64,000 bases of DNA from Abelmoschus esculentus (Eukaryota; Streptophyta; Magnoliopsida; Malvales; Malvaceae): positions 12,254,999 to 12,318,998 of the forward strand of contig JAUCBN010000046.1 in assembly GCA_035048815.1 (NCBI GenBank), in the 5' to 3' direction. The notes under the pieces are model-generated. The model made no database searches. It saw only the letters and a program-made list of their open reading frames with translations, and was not told where the DNA came from. Shown here one piece after another: positions 36,056 to 48,504 of the stretch (positions are counted from its first letter, which is position 1; each line of letters opens with the position of its first letter). A program made the translations under genes and the position numbers.

Positions 36056-36063
36056 TATTTATA
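36056..36063 (-). promoter_or_regulatory. TATA box of SPH-A
   Basis: TATAAATA in gene sense, with 45 bases between its upstream-facing end and the chosen ATG. The same box at the same spacing is found in all five copies. Confidence 0.6.
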
Positions 36064-37460
36064 TTTTAATTTTTTAGTATTACATGTTATTTTTAGATTA
36101 AACGGTTGATATTTAATAAATTTTGAAATTGAATTATCAACGAAATTGAAGATTGACAAATTCTTTCGAACTAAAATTAAACAATGATATTAATTGAAAA
36201 AACAACTATAGTCATTCTTATAGATAAAAAAAACGATCCCGAAAATAAATTACTTTGAAATTACTTATAAAGTATTTGAATTTCGAAGTTCTCTTTATAA
36301 TCCATATTATGCATTAAAATAATTATTTCTTTTTATAAATTAGAAGCTATATTTTTATTAAAAAATAAGATAAAAATAAAAACAATATACCTCTAACATA
36401 AAATTTCAACAGTTACTATGAACCAAAGCCAAAAAATCTTCCTTTGAATATTTTTCATAGAAATAACTCAACAACTATCAATAATTTTATGTCTCTATTC
36501 AAACAAGAAGGCTATATTAATATTGGATAGAGATCGAATAAATTAATCTTCCGTATTATTTCATGAATAATTTTTATTGCACGGACAAACTATCACAAAA
36601 GGTTATCTAATTATAAAACACCGTTGTTTTTCATGATTAGTGATTAGCCGTAATAATATCAACACGAAATATCAAACTATCATCGCCATAGACAAAATCC
36701 TTACCAAAAGTACAAAATCACATCCTCAAATTGGAACTCCAAAGTCTCTCATTCATCACCCATTAATTCTCTACAATCATCTATTAAGTCAAATTATTGG
36801 AGCCTAGTTATAGCTACTAAAAATTAAGGAGAAATAATATCACGGGCCTGACTTATCACATCAGCTATGATCTCATCCAATCATAATCACCCGCTTCATC
36901 ACGATTTTTCAAGTCATTTTTTTCCAACCAATGAATTTCAGCTCATTCCATGTCATTTAAAAAATATATTTTCTAGAAATTAGATTAATGACATAGATGA
37001 TTAATAGTGGAATGAGTGATTTTTATTGATTACGGATCACAGATGACATAGCGAGTTGGACCCATGATATAATTTCTCAAAATTAAGGCTCTAAAATACT
37101 AATTAAATTAAACTGAATATTTGGGTTGTCTAACAAAATACTACATGTATTAATTTAAGTATGAATCAATTTAATAAGCATTTATTTGAATTTAAATTAG
37201 GCAATTGAACAAACCTGACTAAATTGCACAAATTTAAAAATAAGACTAATTTTATTCAAATTAGGGATTAAATCAAAAAAATGAAAAAGTTTTGGGGATC
37301 AAATTGAATACATGAAAATTAAGGAAAAAATATAAAAGGACCTAAATATTCAGGCACCGACACTAAGGTATATCCCAATTCGGTCTCGAGGGTTAAAATG
37401 ACCAAGCACAAAACGATACCATTCCAATTAGCCTATATAAGACTCAATTTAAGTAAAAAC
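36064..37460. repeat. SPH upstream block, copy A
   Basis: About 1.4 kb that recurs, in the same order, upstream of SPH-B (41724-43080) and SPH-C (45307-46990, with an insertion). Anchors include CCAAAGTCTCTCATTCATCA, TATTGGAGCCTAGTTATAGC and GACACTAAGGTATATCCC. No open frame. It holds the promoter region and is AT-rich. Confidence 0.7.
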
Positions 37461-37469
37461 ACGACGAAG

Positions 37470-37760
37470 CGCATCTCTCAATGTTGTGGACTGGATAAAG
37501 CAATCATGAACTGGGAGGAAGAGCTAGAATGACTTTATACGCACTTGAAGGGTAAGTCTATACTGGGGCAGTTTGCAAACTTGCTTGGAATGCCTACATA
37601 TACTACATATGGGAAGAGTGGAACTATAGGAAGTTTAGGAGTAGAGACTATAATGGTCTTGTTAGTTGTATACAAAATACTGTATGTATACGTGCCCATA
37701 ATAGTAATGCCAAAATATATAGAGTAAGTGATTCGATTAGGATGGCTTAGGGGATTCCTT
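37470..37760 (+). pseudogene. LINE 3'-end fragment (zinc-binding reverse-transcriptase tail)
   Basis: The plus-strand translation gives NWEEELEWLYTHLKGKS and, after a frameshift, CKLAWNAYIYYIWEEWNYRK followed by NAKIYRVSDSIRM. This resembles the tail of plant LINE reverse transcriptases, in which an AWxxxxYxIWxERNxRxF motif follows the zinc-binding domain. Heavily decayed and short. Confidence 0.6.
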
Positions 37761-37865
37761 AAGGATGGTCACCTAAGTACTCGCCTTGTATAATGTTGCA
37801 GATTTTTTGCTTTCTTGGATAATAAATCACAACTTATACAAAAAAATTCAATAAAAAATATTGCA

Positions 37866-38040
37866 CTCACTACACCGTTTGATAGCAACACTTTTGTGAT
37901 ATTTTTTTTGCAAACGCCAGTAATATTATAAGTAAAAAGGTTCTAAAATGAAAAACTTCATGGTGTTTTTACAACAAACGTCGTTAAAGAAAATGTACAG
38001 TGATTTTTTGAGGAAAACCTCAATATAAATCTATTTTCTT
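37866..38040. repeat. CACTA-like terminal scrap
   Basis: It starts CACTACACCGTTTGATAGC, followed by GCAAACGCCAGTAATAT and CATGGTGTTTTTACAACAAACG units. It is parallel to 40513 and 50520 onward but truncated. Confidence 0.45.
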
Positions 38041-38399
38041 TGGTTTATATGTCCGTTTAAATATTTGCCAAATTTTGTAATTACACCATTGTCTTTAATC
38101 TTATTAGGTCTTTCATATAGTAATGATAATCAAACTCTCAAGGAAACTTTTTCGGGATTCGGTAGTGTTACTGAACATGATCATTTATCTATTCACGTAC
38201 ATGTTCGTTTAAGTTCACAAACATGTTCACTTAATGTTCGCCAAATTTTGAAATTAAACCACTGGTCTTTAACCTCAGGTTTCTCAGTTTGAACTCCAAA
38301 TTTCACCATGTATTCAATTTATTCCTTATCTTAATCAATATTCAAAATGTAGAAAAGGAAAAAGAGAACTTGTTAAATGAACTTATAAATGTGTCAATA

Positions 38400-40500
38400 A
38401 ATTAACTTGTTAGAGGGTAAAAAGAGGGTAAAACAATAAAAATCGGTATAGATTATATCTGTGGTAACTCAAAGAAAGGCTAAGGCTCAAAGTTGGTTCA
38501 TTAAGGGATAAATATTTAAAGCTTAAACTATTTTTTGAAAGAGAAAAGGGGTTAAATTCTAATGCCTCTATCACATTAAAACATCATACTCAATCATGTA
38601 GTCTCAACAAGCATTATGTCACAAGTTCTAGAATGCAATAAATTAGTCGGCACACTCAATAAAAAACAAAGAGCAAGAAAGAAAATTTATACTCATTAGA
38701 CTCAAAACTCACATGAAATGCTAATTTGAACTAAGTCATGCTAACATTTCGACTAACAAATACATGTAATGTCAAAGTTTTAGAAAAATCAACTAATCAT
38801 GTCAATTGTTATCATGCTTCCTCAATTCCAGCAAAAGCAAGATAAAAATCCACAAAATCAAGGGAATAGTAAAAAACATGAGATATCAAATAATCAATTT
38901 TCAACACATTAATTCAAGAAAAAATCAAGTTCAAATAATCGAATAAGATAGAAAAGGAATTTGATATTAATTCCACCCCCTCATTTTATTCATATTGTTC
39001 CAATTTGATAAGATAAAATCTCGGTGACTTGGGTCTCAATGGAGTTGAGGCGATCATGCACTTCATGAATTTCATTGTGCTCGTCCCATTGTATTTGTGT
39101 TTCTTGTGGCATTTGAGGTTGTGGTCTTCGAAAGAAACCACGCTCATTGCAAGGTGTTATCGCACCTGGTGGAACAATGAATGGTGCATCGGGAGTACCG
39201 ACAAGAAGTCCAATAGTATCTAAACATCTAGCATACAAGGCATACATGTTAAATGCATAAGTAAATTGAGAAGTATCAAATGAAATTGGAAAAAGGAGAG
39301 ATGCAAGATTTGTAATATATGGACCAAGAATTAGTGGGCGATTGGTTCGCGCAACATGCTTGAAGGCAAGAGTAAACCAAAATCCCAAATTTAACTTTAT
39401 ACCGACTTGCATACACAAAAGGAAGAAAAGTTCAACCTTAATTAAGCTCGAAGAGGTGTCATTCTGTCCGGAATAATTGTATGCAAAGAAATTGTGTATG
39501 TAACGAAGTGTCGAATTATGTATGTTCGTTGAAAACATCATATTTGGATCCCGCAAATCCGGTAAGCATCTCATAAGATAAATCATTGTCAAAATCATGC
39601 AGAATCTCAAGCAAAGCCGTTAAATACTTGGGATCCATAACATCGATCATGAATCCCATATAATAACTAAATTCGGCAATAGACATTCGAAAGTATTGAC
39701 CAAGTAGACAACAAGAAATTACATTAGGTGAATGCACAGAAATAACTCGTTCTCTTTTAAATGCAAATGCAGCATAAAATTCAAACACTAACTCATAAAA
39801 TATGCTACATCGAATTTCAGAATATAAAGTTCAACCAATTGCATTAAAGAGTTGTGCAACAGATTCATGTAAATGCAAACTTGCAAGTGTTTCGACAGGA
39901 ATATACTTACAAATCTGAAACATACGGTGTCGAATGCAATTAAATCGCAATAAATCGTCGCCATGAAATTGAAAATAACCCTTAAAAGTTTCTTTGATAT
40001 GAACTGCAAACGATCTCCCATGATAAAAACGCTTCGAATGCTCTTGTGGTCGAGGTTGTACATCTTGTTCAAAACCAAAACTTAGATGGTCGCTACTTTG
40101 CTCATAATTTTATTGTTCCGTCGACGGACCATTGGCATGAAAGCTTCCACAAGTATCTGTAAAATCAAAAAAATGGAGGAAAATTAATAACGAAAAACAA
40201 AAATCGCTTCAGAATTTACCTCGGTGTTGGCTTGTCCCGAAGTTGCCGAATATGTTGAAAAATTCAGTGCCGCAACATCGGGAATTGATTGCGTCGAGGC
40301 AGCAACATGCATCGAGTTAAATGACGATGAGTACACCACTGTCCGTGAAGGAGTTCTTCGTGCAGCAGTTCATGAGGAGGAAGTCCGAGCAGCACTTCGT
40401 GATGGAGTTTGCTGCCTTGTAGCGTCGTACTCAACGCTGGTTAAATTTATAATTTATATATAGTCCATTTGATTTTTAGGACACATGCAAAAATTCAATA
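38400..40500 (-). pseudogene. Athila-like ORF1 / plant transposon protein relic, copy beside SPH-B
   Basis: Minus-strand frames between about 40080 and 38990 encode, with breaks, an N-terminal part and then LRYIHNFFAYNYSGQNDTSS, KVELFFLLCMQVGIKLNLGF and RPLILGPYITNLASLLFPIS. This is the pattern of the ORF1-like protein of Athila-type gypsy elements, also filed as putative plant transposon protein. A linker DEHNEIHEVHDRLNSIETQV ends it. Frameshifts near 39600 and 39790 make it dead. A second copy sits at the same distance from SPH-D. Confidence 0.6.
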
Positions 40501-40504
40501 AAAA

Positions 40505-40790
40505 ATATTGCAGTCACTACACCGTTTGATAGTGACATTTGATAGTGACATTTTGTGGCATTTTTGTACAAACTCCAGTAATATCATTCATATCACGGTG
40601 TTTACAGCACAAAGGTCATAAAATGACAAAGTTTGTGGCGTTTTACCATAAACGCCTATATAGTGATGCTTGTGATGAAAACGTCACCATAGGCCTATTT
40701 TATGGTCGCGTTTTGTACAAAACACCACAATAGGTCTCATTTTAGCGGGGTTAGGTTATATAAACGTCGCAATAAGTCTTGTTTTCGACT
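40505..40790. repeat. CACTA-like repeat block (SPH-B flank)
   Basis: It begins CACTACACCGTTTGATAG, then GTGGCGTTTTACCATAAACG, GTCGCGTTTTGTACAAAAC and TTTTAGCGGGGTTAGG. Strongly similar to 50515-50790. Confidence 0.55.
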
Positions 40791-41236
40791 TAGATTGAAT
40801 ACTTAGTTTATATGTTCGTTTAGTTTGTGTTTTGACTTAAATTGAATACTTGGTTTATATGTTCACAAGATTTTGCAATTACACCACAGTCTTTAAGCTC
40901 TTTAGGCCTTTCATATGGTACTGAACACGATCGTTTAACTATTTATGTACATGTTCGCTTAACATCCGCGAACATGTTTACTTATATGTTTGTCAAATTT
41001 TATAATTACACCACTAGTCTTTAAGCTCCTTAAGTTTCATACCTTGAACTCCAAAGTTCACCATGTATTCAATTTAGTCCTTACCTTTATCAGTATTTAA
41101 ATATAAAAAAGGAAATAGAAAATTGGGTATACGAGCTTATAAATGTGTCAATAAATGAACTTGTTCATGAATATAAATTAAATAATCAACATATAAATTT
41201 ATTCTCAGACGAGAATACAAATTGGTAGATTCGATC

Positions 41237-41671
41237 CTACCAAGGGTAATCTCTATACCAAGTGGCATTATCATTACTAAAATAAATTCCATCGCTCCTC
41301 ACTGACCACATACAAGAAGTATGATACTCCAAGCAACGTTCTTCATCTCTAATAGCGTCAAAAGCGTCGAAGCTTCTGCTCTTATGACCCACCCACCATG
41401 CATTGTAGAAGAAGAGGGTTGTCCGGAAGAAGTTTATCTTGGTGTCCCACGTGTAGTCCTGCCCTATCGCCATTGGTTTGTCCCCGATGTCCCTCTTCTT
41501 AGACTTGCAATGTAAGAAGAGATTCGGCTCATGGGGTGGAGAATTAAGCAAAGGTAAATCGTTTCGAACATGGATATGATAGTTAGTAAACCATATACAC
41601 TCCACAGATGGAACAAGCAAGAGGGAAAACACAAGCAGCAATGGGAGGGCAACGCTTTTGAGGTTGCCCAT
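41237..41671 (-). CDS. S-protein homologue SPH-B, 144 aa, lacks one conserved cysteine
   Basis: Same architecture as SPH-A: signal peptide MGNLKSVALPLLLVFSLLL, mature part from IWFTNYHIH, single exon. The family motif reads FFYNAWWVGH instead of FFCNARWVGH, so the second conserved mature cysteine is replaced by Tyr and the nearby Arg by Trp. A further change is IGDKPM for IGDRPM. The open frame is otherwise full length and the N-glycosylation sequon NATW is kept. With three mature cysteines, one of the two expected disulphides cannot form in the usual way, so this copy may be impaired or altered. The upstream in-frame ATG at 41701 is again close to the TATA box. Confidence 0.88.
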   Translation of the reverse strand: MGNLKSVALPLLLVFSLLLVPSVECIWFTNYHIHVRNDLPLLNSPPHEPNLFLHCKSKKRDIGDKPMAIGQDYTWDTKINFFRTTLFFYNAWWVGHKSRSFDAFDAIRDEERCLEYHTSCMWSVRSDGIYFSNDNATWYRDYPW

Positions 41672-41715
41672 GGTGTGTGAGATATGTTTTGTGATCATCA
41701 TGTAAGGTTTGTTGA

Positions 41716-41723
41716 TATTTATA
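41716..41723 (-). promoter_or_regulatory. TATA box of SPH-B
   Basis: TATAAATA in gene sense, at the same 45-base spacing from the ATG as in SPH-A. Confidence 0.55.
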
Positions 41724-43080
41724 TTTTAATTTTTTTAGTATTACATGTTATTTTTAGATTAAACTGTTGATATTTGCTAAATTTTAAAATTGAATTATCA
41801 ACGAAATTGAAGATTGAAAAATTCTTTAGAACTAAAATTAAACAATGATATTAATAGAAAAAACAATTACAGTCATTCTTATAGATAACAAAAAACCGAT
41901 CCCAAAAATAAATTACATTGAAATTACTTATAAAGTATTTGAATTTCGAAGTTCTCTTTATAATCCCTGTTATACATTAAAATAGTTATTTCTTTTTGCA
42001 AATTAGAAGCTAGATTTTTATTAAAAAAATAAGATAAAAATAGAAACAATATACCTCTAACATAAAAACTCAATTCTTACTATGAAACAAAACCAAAAAT
42101 CTTCCTTTGAATATTTAACATAGAAAGAACTCAACAACTATCAATCTTCCTTATTATTTCATGAATGATTTTTATCACACCGACAAACTATCACTAAAGG
42201 TTATCTAATTATAGAAGACCGTTGTTTTTCCGTGATCAATGATGAGTCGTAATAATATCAACACGAAATATCAAACTATCATCGCGATAGACAAGATCCT
42301 TACCTAAAGTACAAAATCACATCCCTCGAATCGGAACTCCAAAGTCTCTCATTTATCACCCATTAATTTTCTACAATCATCTACTAAGTCAAATTATTGG
42401 AGCCTAGTTATAGCTACTAAAAATAAGAAATTATATCATTGGCCAGTCTTACCACATTAGCTGTAGTCTCATCCAATCATAACCACCTACTTCATCACTA
42501 TCTTTCAAGTCATTTTATCAACCAACGAATCTCTACTTATTTTTTCCATGTCATTTAAAAAATATAATTTTTTGAAAATTAGATTAATGACATGGATGAT
42601 TAGCGGTGGAATGAATATTTTTCATTGATTAAAGACCACAAAGAATGACATGGCGAGCTGGGCCCATGATATAATCTCTCAAAATTTAGGCTCTAAAATA
42701 CTAATTAAATTAAACTAAATATTTGGGTTGTCTAACAAAATACTACATGCATTAATTTAAGTATGAATCAATTTAATAAGCATTCAATTGAATTTAAATT
42801 AGGCAATTAAACAAACTTGACTAAATTGCATAAATTAAAAAATACGACTAATTTTATTCAAATTAAGGATTAAATCGAAGAAATGAAAAAGCTTTGGGGG
42901 TCAAATTGAATACATGTAAAATTAAGGGAAAAAAATAAAAGGACCTGAATATTCAGGCACCGACACTAAGGTATATCCCAATTCGGTCTCGAGGGTTATA
43001 ATGAACTCGCACTAAAACAATACCGTTCCAATTAGCCTATATAAGACTAAATTCACGTCAAAACACGACGTTTAACTCAT
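41724..43080. repeat. SPH upstream block, copy B
   Basis: Co-linear with 36064-37460, ending with the same CGGCACTAAGG-like region and CCTATATAAGACTAAATTC. No gene. Confidence 0.7.
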
Positions 43081-43089
43081 TATGAACTG

Positions 43090-44640
43090 GGTATTCTTCT
43101 AATTATGCACTATATATTCTTTGTTGGGTGAACTCTTCTCATTAAGAGATATATATTCTTTGCTAGGAATACTGATTCAAATCCTCTTCGAGAGAAAGAC
43201 TAAACCTTCAACAAGGAATAAATTAATTAATATAAATTTAACCTAATGTAATATGAATCTACTTTTGCAATCTCAAAGTCGTAGATTAAAATCTTTTCAT
43301 GTTCTTCGATGAATCTACTTCTTTAATTCTCAAGTTGTAGTTTTGAGTTATTTTCTCGTTTTTCTTTGATTTTGCAAATTCCTGCCAAAAATATGTAAAA
43401 TTATTTTGAATCTATAAGCTAGAATGTTTTTATCTTATGAATGTCTAATTATGTATGATGCATGGATATTTTTAACTAAAGACAACTCGGCTGAGCTTTC
43501 GTTTTGAGCAAAACTCAAAATTTTGTTGCTTCGAGTTTTTATTAAAACTCTTTTCTCCGACATAGTAACTCATCTTACACTCAGGATCAATATTTATGAT
43601 CTCTTTATATTTTCCTGTAAAGCGTATTTTCAAGTTTTCAAAATTTTTTTGAAAGATACAAGTTTTTAATTTAGATTGTTTTTTAAAGCATCCTTTTGAT
43701 TTTTAACTTTGATTTTTTTTCTTTTCCTTTTATTTTTCGTCTTCTTCTTTTTTATTTTTTTTCCTTTGTTCTTTTTTTTGGTAAAATACTTTTTTTGTTG
43801 ATCAACAATTCTCTCAGTTATATTTTAGTCACTTAACTTGAAATTTTCTATTTAATAACTAATCTTTATACATTAAACGTCTTTGGTCACTCGCAAATAT
43901 TTTATTATTGTTTTTGTGCAAGAGTCCTTGAAATAAATTATTAGACTCTAAGAGAAACATTTCTATATACGTAATTCTATCAATTTAAGTGACACTTTTT
44001 ATATCACTAACTCACCTTCCTTAATTCTTCCCTCTTTTTTGATCTCGATCTGGTGTTCAAAGTCTGAAAATCCTTGAAGAAAGGTTAACCCTGATAAGTG
44101 GCATGTAATTGGAAAACAAACTTTTCTTGATCCAATACTTGTATATGATCAAAATGGTCTTTTGAGCTTGTAACATAGGCTATGACTCACGGTTATGAAA
44201 GACCTGATATATAGGTTAAAGTAAGTGTTTAAGTTTGATACAACCAATAATCATTTCTTCCAACTGGAATGCTATTTCTACACTTATTAATTTGTATATG
44301 TTCGGATGAAATACTCTTTCTTTTCATCTTTTTTTCTTCTCTTTTTTATTGATTTCTCTAGACTGCCTATTTATGAGTTTTTACCATAGAGTTCACTTCC
44401 TTTCCTTGAATTCAAAGGTGATTAATCCTCCATGGTACCTTTAGATAGAGATTCATTACAATGGAAGGTTTCATATGTGTTGCTTGCTTCTCCTTTGCAC
44501 CTTTTCAACTTAGTTTTTTTCTTTTTCAATTGCTTCAACTTTCATACCAACAATTTTCAACTTGATTTAGTTGACTCATTGAACACAAACTCTCCATTAT
44601 TTTTTTTGTTTTTTCTTTAAGTTTTATATTTTAAACTCCA
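43090..44640. repeat. Duplicated non-coding block between SPH-B and SPH-C
   Basis: Anchors TTTGTTGGGTGAACTCTTCT, GCCAAAAATATG, TATGTATGATGCATGGATATT and GTAACTCATCTTACACTC recur at 46990-48490, and the last part recurs at 56427-56860. It is probably a retroelement part, but no protein motif was found. Confidence 0.6.
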
Positions 44641-44819
44641 AAGTTCATGTGTTTAATTTTATCCTTAATTCATCAATATTTAAATTGTAAAAAAAGAAAT
44701 AGAGAAGTGGATAAATGATCTTATAAATGTGTCAATAAATGACCTTGCTTATAAATATAAATTAAATAATCAATATATAAATTTATTCTCAGACGAGAAT
44801 ACAAATCGGTGATTTGATC

Positions 44820-45254
44820 CTACCAAGGGTAATCTTTATACCAAGTGGCGTTATTATTACTAAAATAAATCCCATCGCTCCTCACTGACCACATACATGA
44901 AGTATGATACTCCAAGCAACGTTCTTCGTCTCTGATAGCATCAAAAGCGTCGAAGCTTCTGCTCTTGTGACCCACCCACCGTGCATTGCAGAAGAAAAGG
45001 GTCGTCCGGAAGAAGTTTATCTTGGTGTCCCACGTGTAGTCCTGTCCAATCGCCATTGGTCTGTCCCCGATATCCCTCTTCTTAGACTTGCAATGTAAGA
45101 AGAGATTCGGCTCATGGGGTGGAGAATTAAGCAAAGGTAAATCGTTTCGAACATGGATATGATAGTTAGTAAACCATATACACTCCACAGATGGAACAAG
45201 TAGGAGGGAAAACGCTAGTAGCAATGGGAGGGCAACGCTTTTGAGGTTGCCCAT
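44820..45254 (-). CDS. S-protein homologue SPH-C, 144 aa
   Basis: Intact, with the signal peptide MGNLKSVALPLLLAFSLLL and all four mature cysteines (LHCKS, FFCNARW, RCLEYHTSC). Differences from SPH-A are few: NNNATWYKDYPW near the end and SQT instead of SHT in the upstream extension. The sequon NATW is kept. Its 3' flank lacks the Athila-like and CACTA-like blocks seen next to B and D, so this unit has lost them or was duplicated without them. Single exon, minus strand. Confidence 0.9.
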   Translation of the reverse strand: MGNLKSVALPLLLAFSLLLVPSVECIWFTNYHIHVRNDLPLLNSPPHEPNLFLHCKSKKRDIGDRPMAIGQDYTWDTKINFFRTTLFFCNARWVGHKSRSFDAFDAIRDEERCLEYHTSCMWSVRSDGIYFSNNNATWYKDYPW

Positions 45255-45298
45255 GGTTTGTGAGATATATTTTGTGATCATTATGTAAGGTTTGGTGG

Positions 45299-45306
45299 TA
45301 TTTATA
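45299..45306 (-). promoter_or_regulatory. TATA box of SPH-C
   Basis: TATAAATA in gene sense, 45-base spacing conserved. Confidence 0.55.
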
Positions 45307-46985
45307 TTTAAATTTTTTTGTATTACATGTTATTTTTAGATTAAGCTGTTGATATTTGCTAAATTTTGAAATTGAATTGATCAACGAAATCGAAGATTGA
45401 CAAAAATTTTTGAACTATAATTAAACAATGATATTAATAGTAAAAACAACTATAGTCATTCTTATAGATAAAAAACGATCCCAAAAATAAATTGCATTGA
45501 AATTACTTATAAAGTATTTGAATTTTGAAGTTCTCTTTATAATCTTTGTTATGCATTAAAATAATTATTTCTTTTTACAAATTAGAATCTATATTTTTAT
45601 TAAAAAATAAGATAAAAATAAAAAGAATATACCTCTAACATAAAAACTCAACCGTTACTATGAAACAAAGCCAAAAATCTTTCTTTGAATATTTTTCATA
45701 GAAAGAACTCAACAACTATCAATAGTTTTTTTTTTAAATAAAAGCCGTTAATTTTATTAAATGAGAAAAATACCCAATATTACAATAATGGTTTACAATT
45801 ATCATTGTAAACTAAATACATAATTTGGACATTTTCTTAAAATTAGCCACTTTAGATCATACAAGGAAAAAATTTAAAAAACTCATCCAAAGACTCGATC
45901 GAAACAATAAACACAAACAAATATGATTGCATCAGCAAAACGAATCACAAAAGGGGATTAATCTATTGAAAGGCCACTAAGAATCACAAATCAGAACAGA
46001 GCGTCGCAATAAACTATCCACGAGTGCAAACCGCGTCTCCAAATTCAATACGAGGGTCCAAAACAAGGAAGATCACCAATGATAACAAATAAGCGCCATC
46101 TTGATCAGTCGTGGCGTCATCAGATCCAACCTTAAAAAACAAAACAAAAAGAAAAAAAAAACATGCCAAATAAATTAATTTTACATATTATTTTTCCAGT
46201 ATTAGTGGTGAGTCATGATAATATAAACACAAAATGTCAAACTATCATCGCGATAGACAAAATCTTTACCAAAAGTACAAAAAGACATCCCTCAAATTAG
46301 AGAAATTATTCTATAGACCAGTTTCACCACGTCAACCATAGTCCCTAACCACTAAAAATTAGAAAAATAATTTTATATTTTTCATATCATTTTTTTTCCA
46401 AGAGTGAATCTTCAATTTTTTATTACCATATAAATGAATTTGGATCATGGATGACATGGTGAAACCGGTCCATAGAATAATTTCTCCTTAAATTGGAACT
46501 CCAAAGTCTCTCATTCATCACTCATTAATTTTCTACAATTATCTACTCAGTCAAATTATTGGAGCCTAGTTATAGCTCCGAAAAATTAAGGCTCTAAAAT
46601 ACTAATTAAATTAAACTAAATATTTGGGTTGCCTAACAAAATACTACATGCATTAATTTAAGTATGAATCAATTTAATAAACATTCAATTGAATTTAAAT
46701 TAGGCAATTAAACAAACCTGGCAAAATTGCACAAATTAAAAAAAAATAAGATTAGTTTTATTCAAATTGGGGATTAAATCGAAGAAATGAAAAAGTTTTG
46801 GGGATCAAATTGAATACATGTGTAATTAAACAAGAAATACAAAAGGACCTGAATATTCAGGAACATACACTATGGTCCGTCCCAATTCGGTCTCGCGGGT
46901 TAAAATGGCTTGGCACTAAAACGATATCATTCCAAAGAGCCTATATAAGACTCAAATCAGGTCAAAACACAACGTTTAACTCATT
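45307..46985. repeat. SPH upstream block, copy C, with an insertion
   Basis: Co-linear with copies A and B except for unrelated sequence at about 45726-46185. Confidence 0.65.
45726..46185 (-). mobile_element. Insertion specific to the SPH-C upstream block, possible LINE 3' end
   Basis: This segment, absent from the A and B blocks, begins with a T run and AAATAAAAGCCGTTAATTTT. Read on the minus strand it would end in an A-rich tail, as expected of a LINE or SINE insertion. No coding motif or target duplication was established. Confidence 0.4.
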
Positions 46986-46989
46986 ATGA

Positions 46990-48490
46990 ACTATGTATTT
47001 TTTGTTGGGCGAACTCTTCTCATTAGGAGCTTTGTATTGTTATAGGAATACTGATCCATCTTGCTTTTTAACTTGGTAACATGAACATCCTTCTTTCCCT
47101 CGAAACATATGACTCAAAATATTCATATCTTTATTGATACCATGTCTATATTGTCTTTTTGTGATGACACTAAAAAATTATCATCATTTTCGAAGGTGCC
47201 AACTTAAACGATTTAATAACATGTTCGAAGGATTTACTAATAACTCGAAGGTTTTAAAATTTTTTATTCACTCTATGTCTTCCGTAAAAAATCAAAAAAT
47301 ATTTGTTGAGATATAATTCTTCAAAAATGAAGTTATGAGTCGATATCCTTGCTTTCACAATAATGTAATTGAAATATTTGCAAATCTTTGTTGGATCTAA
47401 TTTTGCAATCTCGAAGTTGTAGATTGAAATGTTTTCATGTTCTTTGATGAATCTACTTCTTTAATTCCAAAGTTGTAGATTGAGATATTTTCTTGTTCTT
47501 CATTGATTTTATAAATTTTTGCCAAAAATATGCAAAAATGATTTGAATGTATAAGTTAACATGTTTTTATCTTATGGACGTCTGACTATGTATGATGCGT
47601 GAATATTTTCAACTCAGGACCACTTGGGTGAGCTTTCATTTTCAGGAAAACTCAAAATTGGGTTGCCTCATTTTTTTTTTATTAAATCACCTTTTGCCGA
47701 CGCAGTAATCCATCTTACACTTAGGTTCAATCTTCATGATCTTCGCATCTTTTGTTCTAAAGCACCTTTTTAGATTTTTTTTTATTTTAAATTATTTTTT
47801 TGAAAGCGTCTTTTCAATTTTTTACTTTATTTTTTTCTTTTTTTATAATTTTTTTATGTTTATGATGATGCTTTTCTTGTTTCTCTTCTCTGTTGACCAA
47901 TCTCCTTCAATGTTTGAAACATATATGACCAATTAAACTGATAATTTTCGTCATTTGAATCCAAAGTTGATATATCTTTCTTTTCAACTTGATAACATGA
48001 ACTTTACTCTTTCCTTTGAAACTGATGACTCAAAAGATTAATATCATCATTGATACCATACTTCCAAGTTCCAAAACTTAGTACCTCAATGGTTCACTCA
48101 TTTCGCTAAGTGCTTTGGGTAAAGAAAATTGCTTAAAGCCTAACTAATCAAAGCATTACCATAAGCTTGTAAATAAATTTAATCTTCACTACTTAGTATG
48201 AAATATGATGCAATAACCAAGAGATCTTTAAAAAGGGTTGTAAAGTGGTTAAGGTTCAGGGTAGGATAAAGGGTGAAAAATTGGTTTAAAAAGTTCAAGA
48301 GAAAGAGAAAATTATTCCAAATATTTTCAAAGATAAGCAAAAAATGCAAGGAAAGAAATCGAACAAAATCACTCTTTTTTTCCTACTTTATTCTCCATTG
48401 TTTTTTTTTCCTGCTTTTTCTGATTTTTTATGAACTGATTTTTTGTATTTGTTTGAACCAAACTATATTGTGTATTTTTTTGCACACTAT
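46990..48490. repeat. Duplicated non-coding block between SPH-C and SPH-D
   Basis: Second copy of the 43090-44640 block: TTTGTTGGGCGAACTCTTCT, GCCAAAAATATGCAAAAATG, TATGTATGATGCGTGAATATT. Pyrimidine-rich tracts here create short spurious open frames. Confidence 0.6.
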
Positions 48491-48504
48491 TTGTCCCGAA
48501 AAAG

